This document shows, one piece after another, positions 45,001 to 56,122 of a stretch of DNA of 64,000 nt. The translations under genes and the position numbers were made by a program. The stretch lies in contig CM043699.1 in the NCBI GenBank assembly GCA_023935145.1, forward strand, positions 107,191,036 to 107,255,035, written 5' to 3'. Positions within the stretch are counted from its first letter, which is position 1, and each line of letters starts with the position of its first letter. The notes under the pieces were generated by a model. It searched no databases and was not told the DNA's origin. It saw nothing but the letters and a program-made list of their open reading frames with translations. Source of the DNA: Bretschneidera sinensis (taxonomy: Eukaryota > Streptophyta > Magnoliopsida > Brassicales > Akaniaceae).

Positions 45001-45600
45001 CTTCGAGGCATGCATTATTGGTAGAATTGATAGAGGTTTTCGACGTTCCAAGTGCGAGGAACATGTTTTCCACTTAGCTCCTCGAGCTCGAAAGTGCCGG
45101 ATCGACACAACCTTTTATTGTGATACCAGTCTTCCCAGTTCGAGACTAGCTTCCTCGTTTCTCGGGGGCAAGATACTTCACTCTTCTATATGATGAGGTC
45201 GTGCAATTTGAAGTTTTTGCTTCGGACTCAAGAGTTGTAATATTTGGCAGCCTTTTGCTGATAGGTGGCTAGTCGGATATGGGCCTTATCTCGAGCCTCG
45301 TCGATAATATCAACGTTCATCCATAAAGCTTTTTCGTTGCTATTTCTTTCAAAACTCTGCACTCATAGCGAGGGCACCCTGATTTCCAAGGAGGTCCATC
45401 CCTCACATGGCGAAGGAGAGTGGGCCTATCATAGAGGATAAGCCTGTTGGACTGTCGATGGGGTATCGGAGAGTACTGTTGGCAGCTTTTGCACTTCTTG
45501 ACTAACTCTATAGCTTCTTTTTGCATTTTGGGTCATAATAACCTTGCCGGAGTATTTTAAAAGCCAGGGCTCGGCCTTTTAAGTAATTATCGTAGACTCT
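45000..45600 (-). pseudogene. Tat integrase lacking its catalytic core
   Basis: The zinc finger (CKSCQQYSPIPHRQSN, about 45440-45495) is followed by IGPLSFAM*GMDLLG (about 45390-45435), where the Trp is a TGA. The frame then jumps to a segment equivalent to the integrase C-terminus: VPSL*VQSF and DEARDKAHIRLATYQQKAAKYYN (45215-45370), and RETRKLVSNWE and LCRSGTFELEEL (45040-45175). The whole D,D-35-E core between MDLLG and the C-terminal module is missing. Confidence 0.82.
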
Positions 45601-45999
45601 TTTATGAACTTCTCGAAGGGCATAGTTGGCTTTGGTTGGCCCTAGATACTTTAGATAGGGTATCATGAAGTCTCTCTTATATTGTTAGGCATTTATGACC
45701 GTATACCTTGAGGCTCAGGAGATGATCTTTCTAGCTTCACTTCTTTGCTTGAAGAGCTGCCTATCCCGCAAATATCGAAGGATTGGATCAACCCAAGTTT
45801 CTCCTTCAATCATAGGCAGCACGAGGATTTCCTCGATGCTTAGGGCAGTGAGTGTTTCGAGGTAGACTGCCCGTGTGGGCTCTGGCTGGCTGGAGGAGAC
45901 GAGTCGAGCTATGGAATCAGCCTTCGAATTTTTTGTCTATGGGACCTGGTTTATCCAAAATACTTTGAACGTAGTAGCGAGTTCCCTGGCATACTCTAG

Positions 46000-46640
46000 G
46001 TAATGGGCAATCTTCTCTCCTCGGGCTTCGAGTTCTCCGTTGATCTGGTTCATTAGCAACTGTGAGTCGCTGTATGCGTCCAAGGCATCAACGAACATTG
46101 GGCTAACTTCAATCCTGCAAGCAATGCCTCATACTCTGCTTCGTTGTTGGAGGTACTGAACCCGAACCTTAAGGTGTACTCAATGGTGAAACCGTCTGGG
46201 TTGCACATGATGAGCCCGACGCTGCTTTTGGTGTTGTTGGAGGAACCATCAACATGGAGAGTCCACTGTGGAACTGGTTCAACCAAGTTGAGATCCGGAA
46301 TAGAATCTATTTATCTTTAGAGTGTTGTTTCCACGATAAAATCTGCGAGAGCCTGAGCCTTGATGGCTTTGCAGGGATGATATCGGATGTCGAACTCACC
46401 GAGTTCTATGGACCACTCCTAGAGACATCTGGTTTATGGAGTACTTGTCTCAGTGGTTGATCCGTTAGGAGGACGATGGTGTGCGCTTGAAAGTACGGCC
46501 GAAGTTTTTGGGTAGTGATTAAGATGACATACACCATTTTTTCCACAAGGAGATACCGTGTTTCCACATCGTGGAGGATCTTGCTCACATAGCACATAGA
46601 TTTCAACTACTTCCTCTCAAACTAGGATAAAGGCCACTAC
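46000..46640 (-). pseudogene. Tat RNase H region
   Basis: The frame 46053-46286 reads WTLHVDGSSN, VGLIMCNPDGF and NNEAEYEALLAGL, an RNase HI type with catalytic Asp and Glu, as in the additional RNase H of Tat elements. 46406-46606 (YLLVEKMVYVILITTQKLRPYF) is the pol RNase H region before it. Stops separate the two parts. Tat elements carry two such domains. Confidence 0.8.
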
Positions 46641-46929
46641 TTCTTGTCCGGTTGATAAGTATAATAAGAGTTCTTCGCTGGTGACAGGTTTGGTTAAGAG
46701 ATGAGGTGAGCCCAAATATTCTTTCAGTTCATTAAACTCCTTCTGACAACTTTTAGTCCAGACAAAGTCCTTTGCTTTTCTTATGGCTTTGAAGAAGGGG
46801 AGGCACTTCTCAGCGGATTTTTACATGAATCGGCTCAGAATAGCTACTCGTCCGGTCAACCGTTGAACTTCCCTTATTGTCTGAGGAGGGTTCATGCCGA
46901 GGATAGCCTCAATTTTTTCTGGGTTGGCC

Positions 46930-47480
46930 TCTATGCCCCTTTAGGTTACCATTAAGCCAAGGAACTTCCCCCCAATAACTCTAAAGGCACACTTCACAGG
47001 GTCCAGTTTCATTTGATGACGTCGAAGTTCTTCGAATACTTCCTCTAGATCAGTTTCGTGGTCTTTGGCCCAGAAACGTTTCACCAACATGTCATCCACA
47101 TAGACCTGCATGTTTCTTTTGATCTGCCCATGGAAGATCTTGTTTACCAATCTCTGATAAGTTGTCTTAATATTTTTTAGGCCGAAGGGCATGACCTTGT
47201 AACAGTACAATCCCTGGCCAGTGATGAATGTCGTTTTCTCTTGGTCAGACTTATGCATTAGGATTTGATTGTAACCGTAATAGGTGTCCATGAAGGTCAG
47301 AAATTCGTGCCTTGATGTCGCATCGACGAACTGGTCGATTAGTGGCAGTAGGAAGCTGTCTTTCAGACAAGTTTTATTTAGGTCTATGAAATCGATGCAG
47401 ATTCGCCACTTACTGTTAGCTTTCTTGACCATCACAACGTTAAACACCTAGTCTGGGTAGTCTGTTTCTCAGACAAAATT
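46930..47480 (-). pseudogene. Tat reverse transcriptase
   Basis: The 168-codon frame contains VVMVKKANSKWRICIDF, DSFLLPLIDQFVDA, FMDTYYGYNQI, MPFGLKN and the catalytic VDD in QVYVDDMLVK. The form MQVYVDDMLVK and the IFHGQIKRNM spacing are typical of the Tat/Athila clade. The frame closes at 46941; the thumb follows in other frames (46640-46930, with GRVAILSRFM). Confidence 0.87.
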
Positions 47481-48250
47481 CGCTTCAAGTAGCTTGTCCA
47501 CTTCGACTTTGATAGTGGCTTGCCACTCGGGAGCAAACGACCTTTTCTTTTGGATGATTGGTTTGTGGCTCAGGTCCACGTTTAACGGGTGCACGATCAC
47601 TTCTAGGCTAATTCTGGCCATGTTTGAGGCCGACCAGACGAAATGATCCTGATTCTTTCGTAGGAGAGCGAGTAAGGATCTTTTAAGGTCTTCGGGGAGG
47701 TTGGAGCCGATCTGAACTATTCAAGAGGTATCTTCGTCGAGGGGGACAATGGTCAATTCTTCCATAGGCTAGCCCCTCAGAGTCTTCCTTTCGTCTTTTA
47801 AGTATTCCAACTCGAGAGGGAGGGCCTTCGTCCTTTTTCCTCCCTTTGCAACGTTTAGATAGCAATACTTAGAGATTTGCTGGTTTCCCCTGACTTCACC
47901 CACCCCGTCTTCGGTGGGGAACTTCATTTTCAAGTGGTACATGGACACGACCGCTTTGAGATTGTTGAGGGTGGGTCTGTCGAGGATTATATTGTAGGAT
48001 AATGATTGTCTGGCCACCAAGAAAGTAGTCTATATGGTGGTCGTTTGAGGAGCTGTTCATGTAGTGATTGGGAGAACTATGATGCCTTCAGCAAACACTG
48101 GACCCCCTGAGAAATCGTAGAGTTGGGTGGAGATTGGTTCCAGCTACATCTGCTGGAATGTGTCGTAGAACAGGATGTCAGCTGAGCTTCCGTTGTCGAC
48201 TAGGACGCACCTGACATCATGGTTGGCCACGAGAAGGGAGGTAACCACGA
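47480..48250 (-). pseudogene. Tat protease and linker
   Basis: Near 48165-48235 the minus strand reads VRCVLVDNGSSADILFYDTF. This is the Tat-type protease with D-N-G. A TAG follows the TFQQM stretch. 47769-48020 carries SYNIILDRPTLNNLKAVVSMYHLKMKFPT, the conserved post-protease segment. 47480-47760 lies between protease and RT and contains ATIKVEVDKLL-like residues. Confidence 0.8.
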
Positions 48251-48845
48251 AATCGTCGTGTGGGGTCTGGACCCCCTCCATATCTTCGTCTGTGAAGGAG
48301 ATTGCCTGGTCCATCTTCCTGCGTTTTTGGGGCTCATTGACCGAGGCTATAGACCTAGCGTAGGTCTTTCCGTTATGTCCTAAGGTACCTTCGGCAGCGG
48401 GGCCCCCACATATAGTCTTGATGATCTTGGTTGCAACGACCTCTAGATCTCTTTGGCTATGCCCTCCCTAGTTTGGCCTTGGATTTCTCTGGTGGACTTG
48501 GTTCATCCCGTTTCGACCGGGCGAGCACTCGAAAATTCTTTGTGGTCGTTCGAGCACTTTCTCCTGTCGTGGTCTCGCGAATTCTTTCAACTGCCCCTTA
48601 TTGATAATGGCTTCTATTTGGTGTTTCAGGGCCAGTCAGTCCTCTGTGTCGTGCCCATGGTTTCTGTGGAACCGGTACCATTTGCTTTGATTCTCGTTCA
48701 GGTGCAATGGTTTCGGAGGCCACTAGAGGATTGCCTTGTCTTAGAGTTACGTCTAGACGTTGGTCCTGGATGCGTTAAGGGGAGTAAAGCTCTCGAAGTG
48801 ACCGAGGGCTCTGTGCCTGTTTTCGCGGAAAGGTCGCTTGGTTAG
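48250..48845 (-). pseudogene. Tat gag C-terminal part
   Basis: The minus strand at 48600-48680 reads FHRNHGHDTEDWLALKHQIE then LINKG-like GQLKEF, the C-terminal nucleocapsid pattern of Tat gag (the usual Cys residues are replaced). A Gly/Arg/Gln-rich linker and FTDEDMEGVQTPHDD lead to protease. The N-terminal capsid domain is missing because the LTR remnant is joined at about 48850. Confidence 0.75.
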
Positions 48846-48849
48846 TTTT

Positions 48850-49060
48850 GCAGGGTGTCCAGGAATGGTAGTGAGATTGTCAACAGCTTGTCCATGTGTC
48901 ATCTCGCCATTGGACATGAAAATGTTCATGTGTCATCTTGTCATTGGACCTAGGACTGTCCACGTGTCGTCTTGCTATTAGATATGGAAATGTCTATATA
49001 TCATCTTGTTATTAGACATAAGGTTGTCCACGTATCGTATTGCTATTTGGTATATTTATT
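48850..49060 (-). repeat. Tat 5' LTR remnant (U3 only)
   Basis: It matches 42466-42578 of the 3' LTR and then continues with further degenerate CCA..GTGTCGTCTTGCTATTAGA repeats at 48958-49050. It is cut at 48850 against gag. The outer end near 49060 is approximate. Confidence 0.65.
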
Positions 49061-49950
49061 GTCTGCATCAAGTTGTAACTTCTACTAGAAGATGGCTTGG
49101 AGATCATCTCAAATTTTAATGCTAGACTGATTGCAATTTCAATGCAACGACAAGTTTCTGTTGTTGCATTGTGGCTTTTGTCAAGGAAGAGTAGTCGTCG
49201 TACGAACGTGTTATTGAATATTGAGCCAACGAGTAACATCACATGAGTTGTTAGTCTGCAATTGCAACACGGAAATGTCTCCATAGTTTCAGTACATTAC
49301 GTAAATTAATGTACTTGTAAGCAGTTCACACTTCATTCCCTAAATCCCCAAACATCAGTGGAGGGAGGGAGGGAGGGAGAGATGAGGATTTAAGATAAAA
49401 TGATACTAGTATTTTTGTCATTAGAATTCCAAGGGAGATTTGACACAGAAGCTAAAAACTGAAGGGAAATCGGATAATATCCATTTTTTTTTTAATTGCA
49501 AGTGGTTATTTTTTTAATTGATACAAGTTCAATAGACAACAAACACAAATCCTCGCTGAGTTGGGAAAATAACACAAGCTTAAAATGGGTGAGAACCAAA
49601 CTTGAGATTTTATATTCTCAATCCATGTTACATAGATTTAGACATAAATATTAAACATGAGTATCTGTTCGAGTACTGGACTCGTTTATTTTTAATGTTT
49701 TTTTCATATTTTTTTTTTATTTTGAAATATCAAAGTATTATATCTTTATTCGAGTGTAATGGTCTAACACGAGTATAACAATGTAAAATGAAAAGTTAAT
49801 GTAAAATAGATCCAATGCCTCAACCACAACTATTAAACCATAACCTCATTGCTTTGTACACTCCAATCTTTTAAAGCTTTGACTAATCGGCCTCATGTGA
49901 ATTTTCTTTTGGCCTGTACATTTATGAACAAAATATCTTGGTGTTTAAGC
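49061..49950. other. Intergenic region upstream of thaumatin-like gene
   Basis: No supported gene. A (GGGA)n microsatellite lies at 49361-49378. An open stretch on minus at 49012-49284 has no recognised family. The right part is the promoter region of the thaumatin-like gene. Confidence 0.45.
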
Positions 49951-49951
49951 C

Positions 49952-49959
49952 TATAAATA
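49952..49959 (+). promoter_or_regulatory. TATA box of thaumatin-like gene
   Basis: TATAAATA in CCTATAAATACC, 63 bp upstream of the first possible ATG (50022), a usual plant distance. Confidence 0.7.
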
Positions 49960-50021
49960 CCACTCCTCCTTATCCCAAATTAACCAAGCCGGCAAGCTTT
50001 ATCAAATAGTTTTACAACCAT

Positions 50022-51428
50022 ATGCTGTTACTGGAAATGAATGCTCTAGTGCTCTTCGTCCTGACCTTGGCTTCCCTCTTCTCAGGTAATGAATATTCTT
50101 TCATCTTTCATCAATATTTTTAGTACTTCTGATACGTATTAGCTAGATTAATGTCTTGTATATTCAGGAGACTGCCTTAATGCTCTTTAAAAGGAAATTC
50201 TTGAGTAAGGTCAAGCAGCCAAATTACTCACCCGCCCTATTATTAACGCCCAATTTTTCCAGACGTTCTTGAGTCTAAAGCTACTGCGCGCATCATCCAT
50301 ATAGACTAAGCATATTAATTAATCCACCACACGTGAAAAAGTAATTAAGGTCATATTTTATTACAATAACTAATTTAGTAAAGATTTAGGGTCTCCATTA
50401 TTTACCTTCATTTTAACCATCCGGATCAATCATCAATATAAATTATTCCTTTCACTCGTTAGAGTATCAAATAATAGTTTTTTTAAGGTTAAAATGATAA
50501 TTTATCAATTTAACTTTTACAAGTGTAACTCAATTATTAATCGATTGGCCAGATATTACAAATGAATTTTCAATTTGGATACTAAATTAGTCACTTTAAC
50601 CTTTAACCATACTTGATTGAATCCATGTATTTATCTCAAGACACTATCCTTTTGTCACAAGTCATAACTACTAATTAACTCACAGTAACTTCATTATAAA
50701 TCAATATTACGTACATATTTTGACTATATATATGCGTATGGTTGCATGCAGGGGCTCACTTGGCTACAATAACCATCACAAACAACTGCCCTTACACTAT
50801 CTGGCCAGCAACCCTAACTTCAGGTGGGGGTGCTCAATTATCAAACACCGGCTATGAGTCAGCCTCAAAAGCCACCACTACCATTGACCTCCCTACTCCA
50901 TGGCAAGGCCGGTTCTGGGCACGAACACAATGCACCACCGACTCCTCAGGCAGGTTCAGTTGTGCCACTGCAGACTGCGGCTCAGGTCAAGTCTCGTGCA
51001 ATGGAGCCGGTGCGATCCCACCAGCAACACTAGCGGAAATCAATACTCCAGGAGGACAAGATTTTTACGATGTTAGCCTCGTCGATGGATTTAATTTGCC
51101 TGTCTCGATAACCCCACAGGGCGGTTCTGGTGATACTTGCCTGGCCACAAGCTGTGCAGCTAATGTCAACGCGGCTTGTCCATCCGAGCTTGCTGTTACA
51201 GGGTCTGATGGGAGCATTATCGCTTGCAAGAGCGCGTGTACGGCTTTCAACCAACCTCAGTATTGTTGTACCGGCGACCATAGTACGCCAGAAACATGCC
51301 CAGCAACGAATTATTCTATGATTTTCAAGAACCAGTGTCCACAGGCTTATAGTTATGCTTACGATGATCCGTCTAGTACGTTTTCCTGCTTCGGTGGGCC
51401 AAATTACCATATAACATTCTGTCCATGA
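50022..51428 (+). CDS. Thaumatin-like protein (PR-5 family), two exons
   Basis: This is a secreted defence protein of the thaumatin family (antifungal, glucan-binding in several members). Exon 1 is 50022-50085 and exon 2 is 50752-51428, with a phase-1 intron GTAATG..TGCAG; joined product 246 residues. A second in-frame Met at 50037 could be the true start. The signal peptide is about 25 residues (hydrophobic core ALVLFVLTLASLF), then TITITNNCPYTIW. The family signature GRFSCATADCGSGQVSC is exact, and 16 Cys fit eight disulfides. The REDDD cleft residues are visible (R in FWARTQC, E in LAEINTP, the Asp residues in QDFYDVSLVDGFN). It ends YHITFCP, as complete members do. It appears intact and stands alone between repeats. 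Confidence 0.95.
50086..50751 (+). other. Intron of thaumatin-like gene
   Basis: 666 bp, AT-rich, phase 1, GT at 50086 and AG at 50751. Splicing gives S-G-A-H-L-A between signal peptide and mature protein, as in relatives. Confidence 0.88.
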
Positions 51429-51753
51429 TCTATATGAGGAAACTTGAGCTATATATATATATAGCTCCCTATATATGTTTGTATCTTCAACAATAAGAAA
51501 TTTCGTCCATGGACAAATTTAAGTAGTAGGGATCGACAAATGTTCTTAGATTATTAATAAAAATGAGACAATATCTATAAATGGATCAATGATAAAATAA
51601 AAATTCACGCAGAATAATATATTTACTTTTGTTTGGATGAATCATATTGATATTTGTCTTTCATTACTTGTCTGTACGTGAGATAAGAGTAGTCATGGAA
51701 GTAAATATGTTAATTGTTTTTTTCTTTAATATGTGAGATATCAAAGAAATTAA

Positions 51754-51973
51754 GGGTTCGTTTTATTCTCGGATAGAATTATATATAAATATGAGATTAA
51801 AATGGACGTGGGTTGAGACAGAATTAAGGGTAAATTAAAGGGATAATACCCATGTCCTTTATTTAATTCAAAGATTGACTAAGTTTATTCCACTCGAATA
51901 TCATATTTGGTTTACATGATTAATATTGGTATAAAAGTATGATAATGAGTGAGATGACGAAATTACTCTGTCC

Positions 51974-52027
<54 letters not shown>

Positions 52028-52501
52028 CATCTTAATTGTTGATTTGTGAGTAAAGATTATTGTCGTTGATAATATCTGTTTGGATAGACTTAAATTTTTT
52101 ATCAAGATCAATGATTTAGATCAATCAAGATCAATGGTTCAGATCTATCCACACATATCTAGAATTATTATTATTATAATTAATAATTATAATACTAGTA
52201 ATAACAATAATAAATAAATTATTACTCTATTTATTAATAATAATAGTAACAATTATTATTATTTATTAATTAATAATAATTTATTATAAAAATAATAATG
52301 GAAAGTGGGGAAGAATTTTTTTTTTTCCAGAAAAGTTTATCTCACCAATTCTGTCTCAACTCCATTTACAATAAATTTGGTGGGATTAACTTGATCCTAT
52401 CTCAATTGCTAACTAAACTTGAAACTAACTAAAGACTAAAGTGAGATAAAGTTAATCTAGTCCCACTTAATACTAGTTCAATGCCATGAACCAAACGGCC
52501 C
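51754..52501. mobile_element. Tourist/PIF-Harbinger-like element
   Basis: The left end GGGTTCGTTTTATTC (51754) matches the inverse right end GGGCCGTTTGGTTC (52501), the style of Tourist elements, next to TAA (left) and TAG (right), a 3-bp duplication with one change. Internal inverse matches such as GTTGAGACAGAATT (51811 and 52350) extend the symmetry. A long (TA)n run lies at 51979-52024 and AT-rich ATT/AAT repeats at 52165-52300. No coding frame. Confidence 0.65.
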
Positions 52502-53768
52502 TAGTATGTCCAGTTATCAATAATATATTAATTTATTTATCCACTATCTTGAAGAACCAATTGTTGGTTGATCAGGCTTAAATTTGTAAAGAAATTTAAT
52601 CAAATTAAATAAACCACCTCTTAATCGATACTTTAATTCTTATTAGATAAGGTTTAATGAAGTTTTATCTAATTTGACGAAATTTTTGATAATTTTTTTT
52701 TTATAAAAAAACACTTTTTTAAAGTCAATTTTAAATCAGTCCAAACAAACCCTAAATAATCTCTGCAATAAAAAATTGACTAATCTCTTGAAACTGAGCT
52801 GTACAATTATAAAGTGAGTTTTTTTCTCGATACAGGATTGTTTTAATTTTATTTCTTTAAATAAGATTGTTTTTGCCACATTATGAAAACAAAATGAATA
52901 CATTACATCAATGGTCCCTATAATTTGATATAAAGTTCAAATTAATTTGTACGAAACTTATCTTTACAAGGGTTCCTTCGTTAACCTAACTTTTTTCTTT
53001 TAACCATTCTTGCTTTAAAAAAAAAAAACTAAAATCAAAAAATTAAATAAAAAAAATTAAATTAGCATCCCTGATCCTATCACCCCTGTAATTATATGCG
53101 CCACCACGGTCCATATATTCCCTTCCCAACAATTCAATCATTTCAAGGGAAAACATTTTTCTTGGTGTACTTCATATTACAAAAAAGTTAAACATGGGGT
53201 ATTTAATTTTAAGTGTATCAAGGAATATCTTTTCAGTCATCATCAGAAGAAGAAAGCAAATGCAGATATACAAACGAATGAGTAAGAAGAGAAAAAACCT
53301 GTTCTTCTGAGAGCAGACACTTCAGGTTCTGCCTGTAACTGGGGGGTCTGATGAGCAGCGTCTGCTTCTTCCATGGCCACCAAGAAATTCAAAGATTGCG
53401 AAGAACCCTTTTGAGAAACCAAGTCTGAATTATTGATTTTTTACACTTCACTTTGGTGTTGTTTGAGTTTATATACTACTTCTGTCATAATACAACAAAC
53501 ATAGAAAGAGATACAAGACCTTCGTCGCAATAATCACAAGGCATTCTTTGTGGGTCTGAATTGATGCGACAAAGAAGTGCATCTGCTAAATTACTGATCA
53601 TATCCATGATTATTTATTAGGGAGGCACCAGCATTTACATTTCTCATTATTTAATGGATCTTTGTGTATTGGTTTGTGTTCTTCTTTAGCGAACCTTAAT
53701 TGTTATCCTCTATACACATTGATTCTGATTTTCCCTAATGGTTATGTGAATTGAATTAATGCTCTTGA
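52502..53768. other. Intergenic region with one possible short exon
   Basis: No firm gene. On the minus strand an ATG at 53374 opens MEEADAAHQTPQLQAEPEV and about 43 codons, with a possible splice donor at 53298. It is GC-richer than its surroundings and might be a leftover first exon of a host gene. Confidence 0.3.
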
Positions 53769-54152
53769 TATAATCTTAAATACAATCTAAACATGCTAAG
53801 CAATTTAAATAGCATATAGATCAAAGGTGAAATTAATATGGACCGTATACATACCTCCAGTCATTAAAGTTTTTCACTTACACAATTTGTTTTTTTCTCA
53901 AAATTTGTACTTCTTGACTCTCAGAAGTCTCTAATTTGATAGTGTATGATCGAAAGAAAATAAATCGTTCCGAGTCTAGGGACCAAACCATGTATTTATA
54001 CTTGTTCTCCCATCAAAAACGTCAGTCCGAATCCCATACATCAGTTACCACAATTCATGGGTAACGTCCCAATAACTCCAAGAACGTTAGGCAATCAAAA
54101 GATTGAGGCAACGAAAAGGTTGAACGTTTGGACCATAAACGGATTGATTACA
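53769..54152 (-). repeat. 3' LTR of the non-coding LTR element
   Basis: Matches 55568-55951 with no net length difference; begins TGTAATCAATCCG on the minus strand. Confidence 0.85.
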
Positions 54153-55118
54153 TTCTCCCATTTGGCCCATATGTTTAACCTAACTTAAATTAAGAAAAAC
54201 TAATTTTAATATATTATCCTAATTAATTATATAAACATAATAAAATCCCTATAGGGTAAAATCATTATATTTATATAATTAATTACAATTAATGTCCATT
54301 ATGTGATCCTAATCCACTTAATATATAATTTTTATATAATTAAAGATGATGTGGCTACTCCTTAAATATTTAAAATTATATGGTTCACTAGACATTTATA
54401 TTTACTATATTTTAGGCTCTACTTAATGCCTAAGAACAATTACATCAGTAACATAATAGGCAATCACTAAGAGTGCTCCCAAGATAATTGGTCAGGATAA
54501 AGCCTCATTAAAAACCATAATCCTTAGACAGAGTATTGTCCCAGATCATGCTATCTTATGCCAACTACAATTGTTTATGAATTATTCATAATTTTTAACT
54601 TAATTGTTCATACTAATATATTATAAACCTTAATATATTATGCACAAATTAAGTTTTATGAGAATAACCTAAGTTTACATAATTTAACAATATCTAAACT
54701 TAATAATATGTTATCATATGTAAATAAAATTCTCATAAATAAAACATAAATTGCACAATTAAACACATTCTAAAAGCATGAATTGAAAAACAAAACATTC
54801 ATGCGAAATATGAGCATTTAACCAAAATTGCATATATAGAACTAACATAAATAGTATATATGCATAATCTTAATTTTAGCAAAATAATCACAAAAATTAA
54901 AAATAAATGTCCAACATTAAATTATTTATGTACTAAAACTATTTAAACTTAAATTGCATGCATAACTATAAAAATAAAATTATACATCCAAAGCAACATA
55001 ATTTTAAGCACATAAATAAAATAAATGCTTATAAGGTTTCATAAACATTATTTTTGCAAATAATTACAAATCATATGTAAAAATATGAAAATCCATAAAA
55101 TTAGGCCAAAATATGAAC

Positions 55119-55172
<54 letters not shown>

Positions 55173-55567
55173 CTGGAAAGTTGCCAAATTCTGAATCTGC
55201 AAGATATTTTCCTAAACGGCAGAAGGAAAAATGGTGTTTTTCAATCTACTAAAGCAACAGTGAGGCATTTTTGAAAATGATAGATGAAAAAGGGTATTTT
55301 TCAAAACAATTGTCTTCAACCTTCAGCCGGGTTGGTTTTGACCTGTTTCCAAAACCCAATTAAATCTTGGCTTCTATAATACCAAAGGCAATGTTTTAAA
55401 ACCCAGAAATACTATAAATCAAATTTCCTAATGATTTCTAACACTATTTTCCATCAAAAAAATTCTCAAAAATCAAACTTTGAAATCAAATTATTTTTCG
55501 GGTATAAAACGAAAGTTTTACAGATTACATACTTCAAGGCAGAGGCAAACAATGCTCTGATACCAAA

Positions 55568-55951
55568 TATAATCTTAAATACAATCTAAACATGCTAAAC
55601 AATTTAAATATCATATAGATCAAAGGCGGAATTAATATGGACCGTAAATATACCTTCTACCATTGAAGCTTTTCACTTACACAATATGTTTTTCTCTCGG
55701 CATTGGTACTTCTAGACTCTCAGAACTCTCCAATTTGATGGTGCATGATCGAAAGAAAATGAGTCGTTACGAGTCTAGGGACCAAACCATGTACTTATAC
55801 TTGTTCTCCTATCAAGAACGTCCGTCCGAATTCCATACATCGGTTAACATAATTTATGGGTAACGTCCCAATAACTCTAGGAATGTTAGGCAGTCAAAAG
55901 GTTGAGGCAGCCAAAAGGTTGAACGTTTGGACCTTAAACGGATTGGTTACA
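55568..55951 (-). repeat. 5' LTR of the non-coding LTR element
   Basis: Begins TGTAACCAATCCG on the minus strand and ends two bases before the primer binding site at 55554-55565. Confidence 0.85.
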
Positions 55952-56122
55952 CTCGAAACTGAGCTTGAACTAAAATTTCAATCCAATAGATTAGTACAAA
56001 ACAAGAACATAGAGAAGAAATTGTCCGAGTTCTTGCCACAACCTCACTTGAACCTACAAGTTACTTTCAAAGATATATAATCCCTATAACTTCTAGTAAA
56101 TCAAGCAATTTCCTGTCTTTTT

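Larger units (their letters stand above)
42000..49060 (-). mobile_element. Ty3/gypsy element, Tat lineage, heavily deleted
   Basis: Pol is on the minus strand (gag about 48840, protease, RT, RNase H, integrase ending about 45000), and a separate ORF lies on the plus strand at 42981-44832. Homologous U3 sequences lie at 42466-42578 and 48853-48963 (both have the TTGTCAACAGCTTGTCCAT stretch), marking the two LTRs. The right LTR runs straight into the middle of gag, so its TATA, U5, primer site and gag N-terminus are deleted. The outer boundaries are approximate. The Tat assignment rests on protease, RT and integrase features and the antisense ORF. Confidence 0.8.
53769..55951 (-). mobile_element. 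Non-coding LTR retroelement (about 2.2 kb)
   Basis: Two direct 384-bp repeats (53769-54152 and 55568-55951) flank 1.4 kb of AT-rich DNA with no coding frame. On the minus strand the repeats start TGTAA; the right copy is followed by TGGTATCAGAGC at 55565-55554 (initiator methionine tRNA site), and the left copy is preceded by a purine tract (AATGGGAGAA). The flanks CTTGA and CTCGA fit a 5-bp duplication with one mismatch. So it is an LTR element that depends on other elements for enzymes. The LTRs differ at many positions, so it is old. A (TA)n run lies at 55122-55170. Confidence 0.85.

Noticed and set aside
48453..48845. 130-codon plus-strand frame next to the Tat LTR remnant
   Set aside because: It is antisense to Tat gag, which is readable on the minus strand with family motifs.
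49012..49284. 90-codon minus-strand frame METFPCCNCRLTTHV..
   Set aside because: No family recognised, no neighbouring exon signals, and it overlaps the edge of the Tat LTR remnant; too weak to call a gene.
51030..51410. 126-codon minus-strand frame in the thaumatin-like exon
   Set aside because: Shadow of the GC-richer coding exon; only the plus frame has the family signature and Cys pattern.
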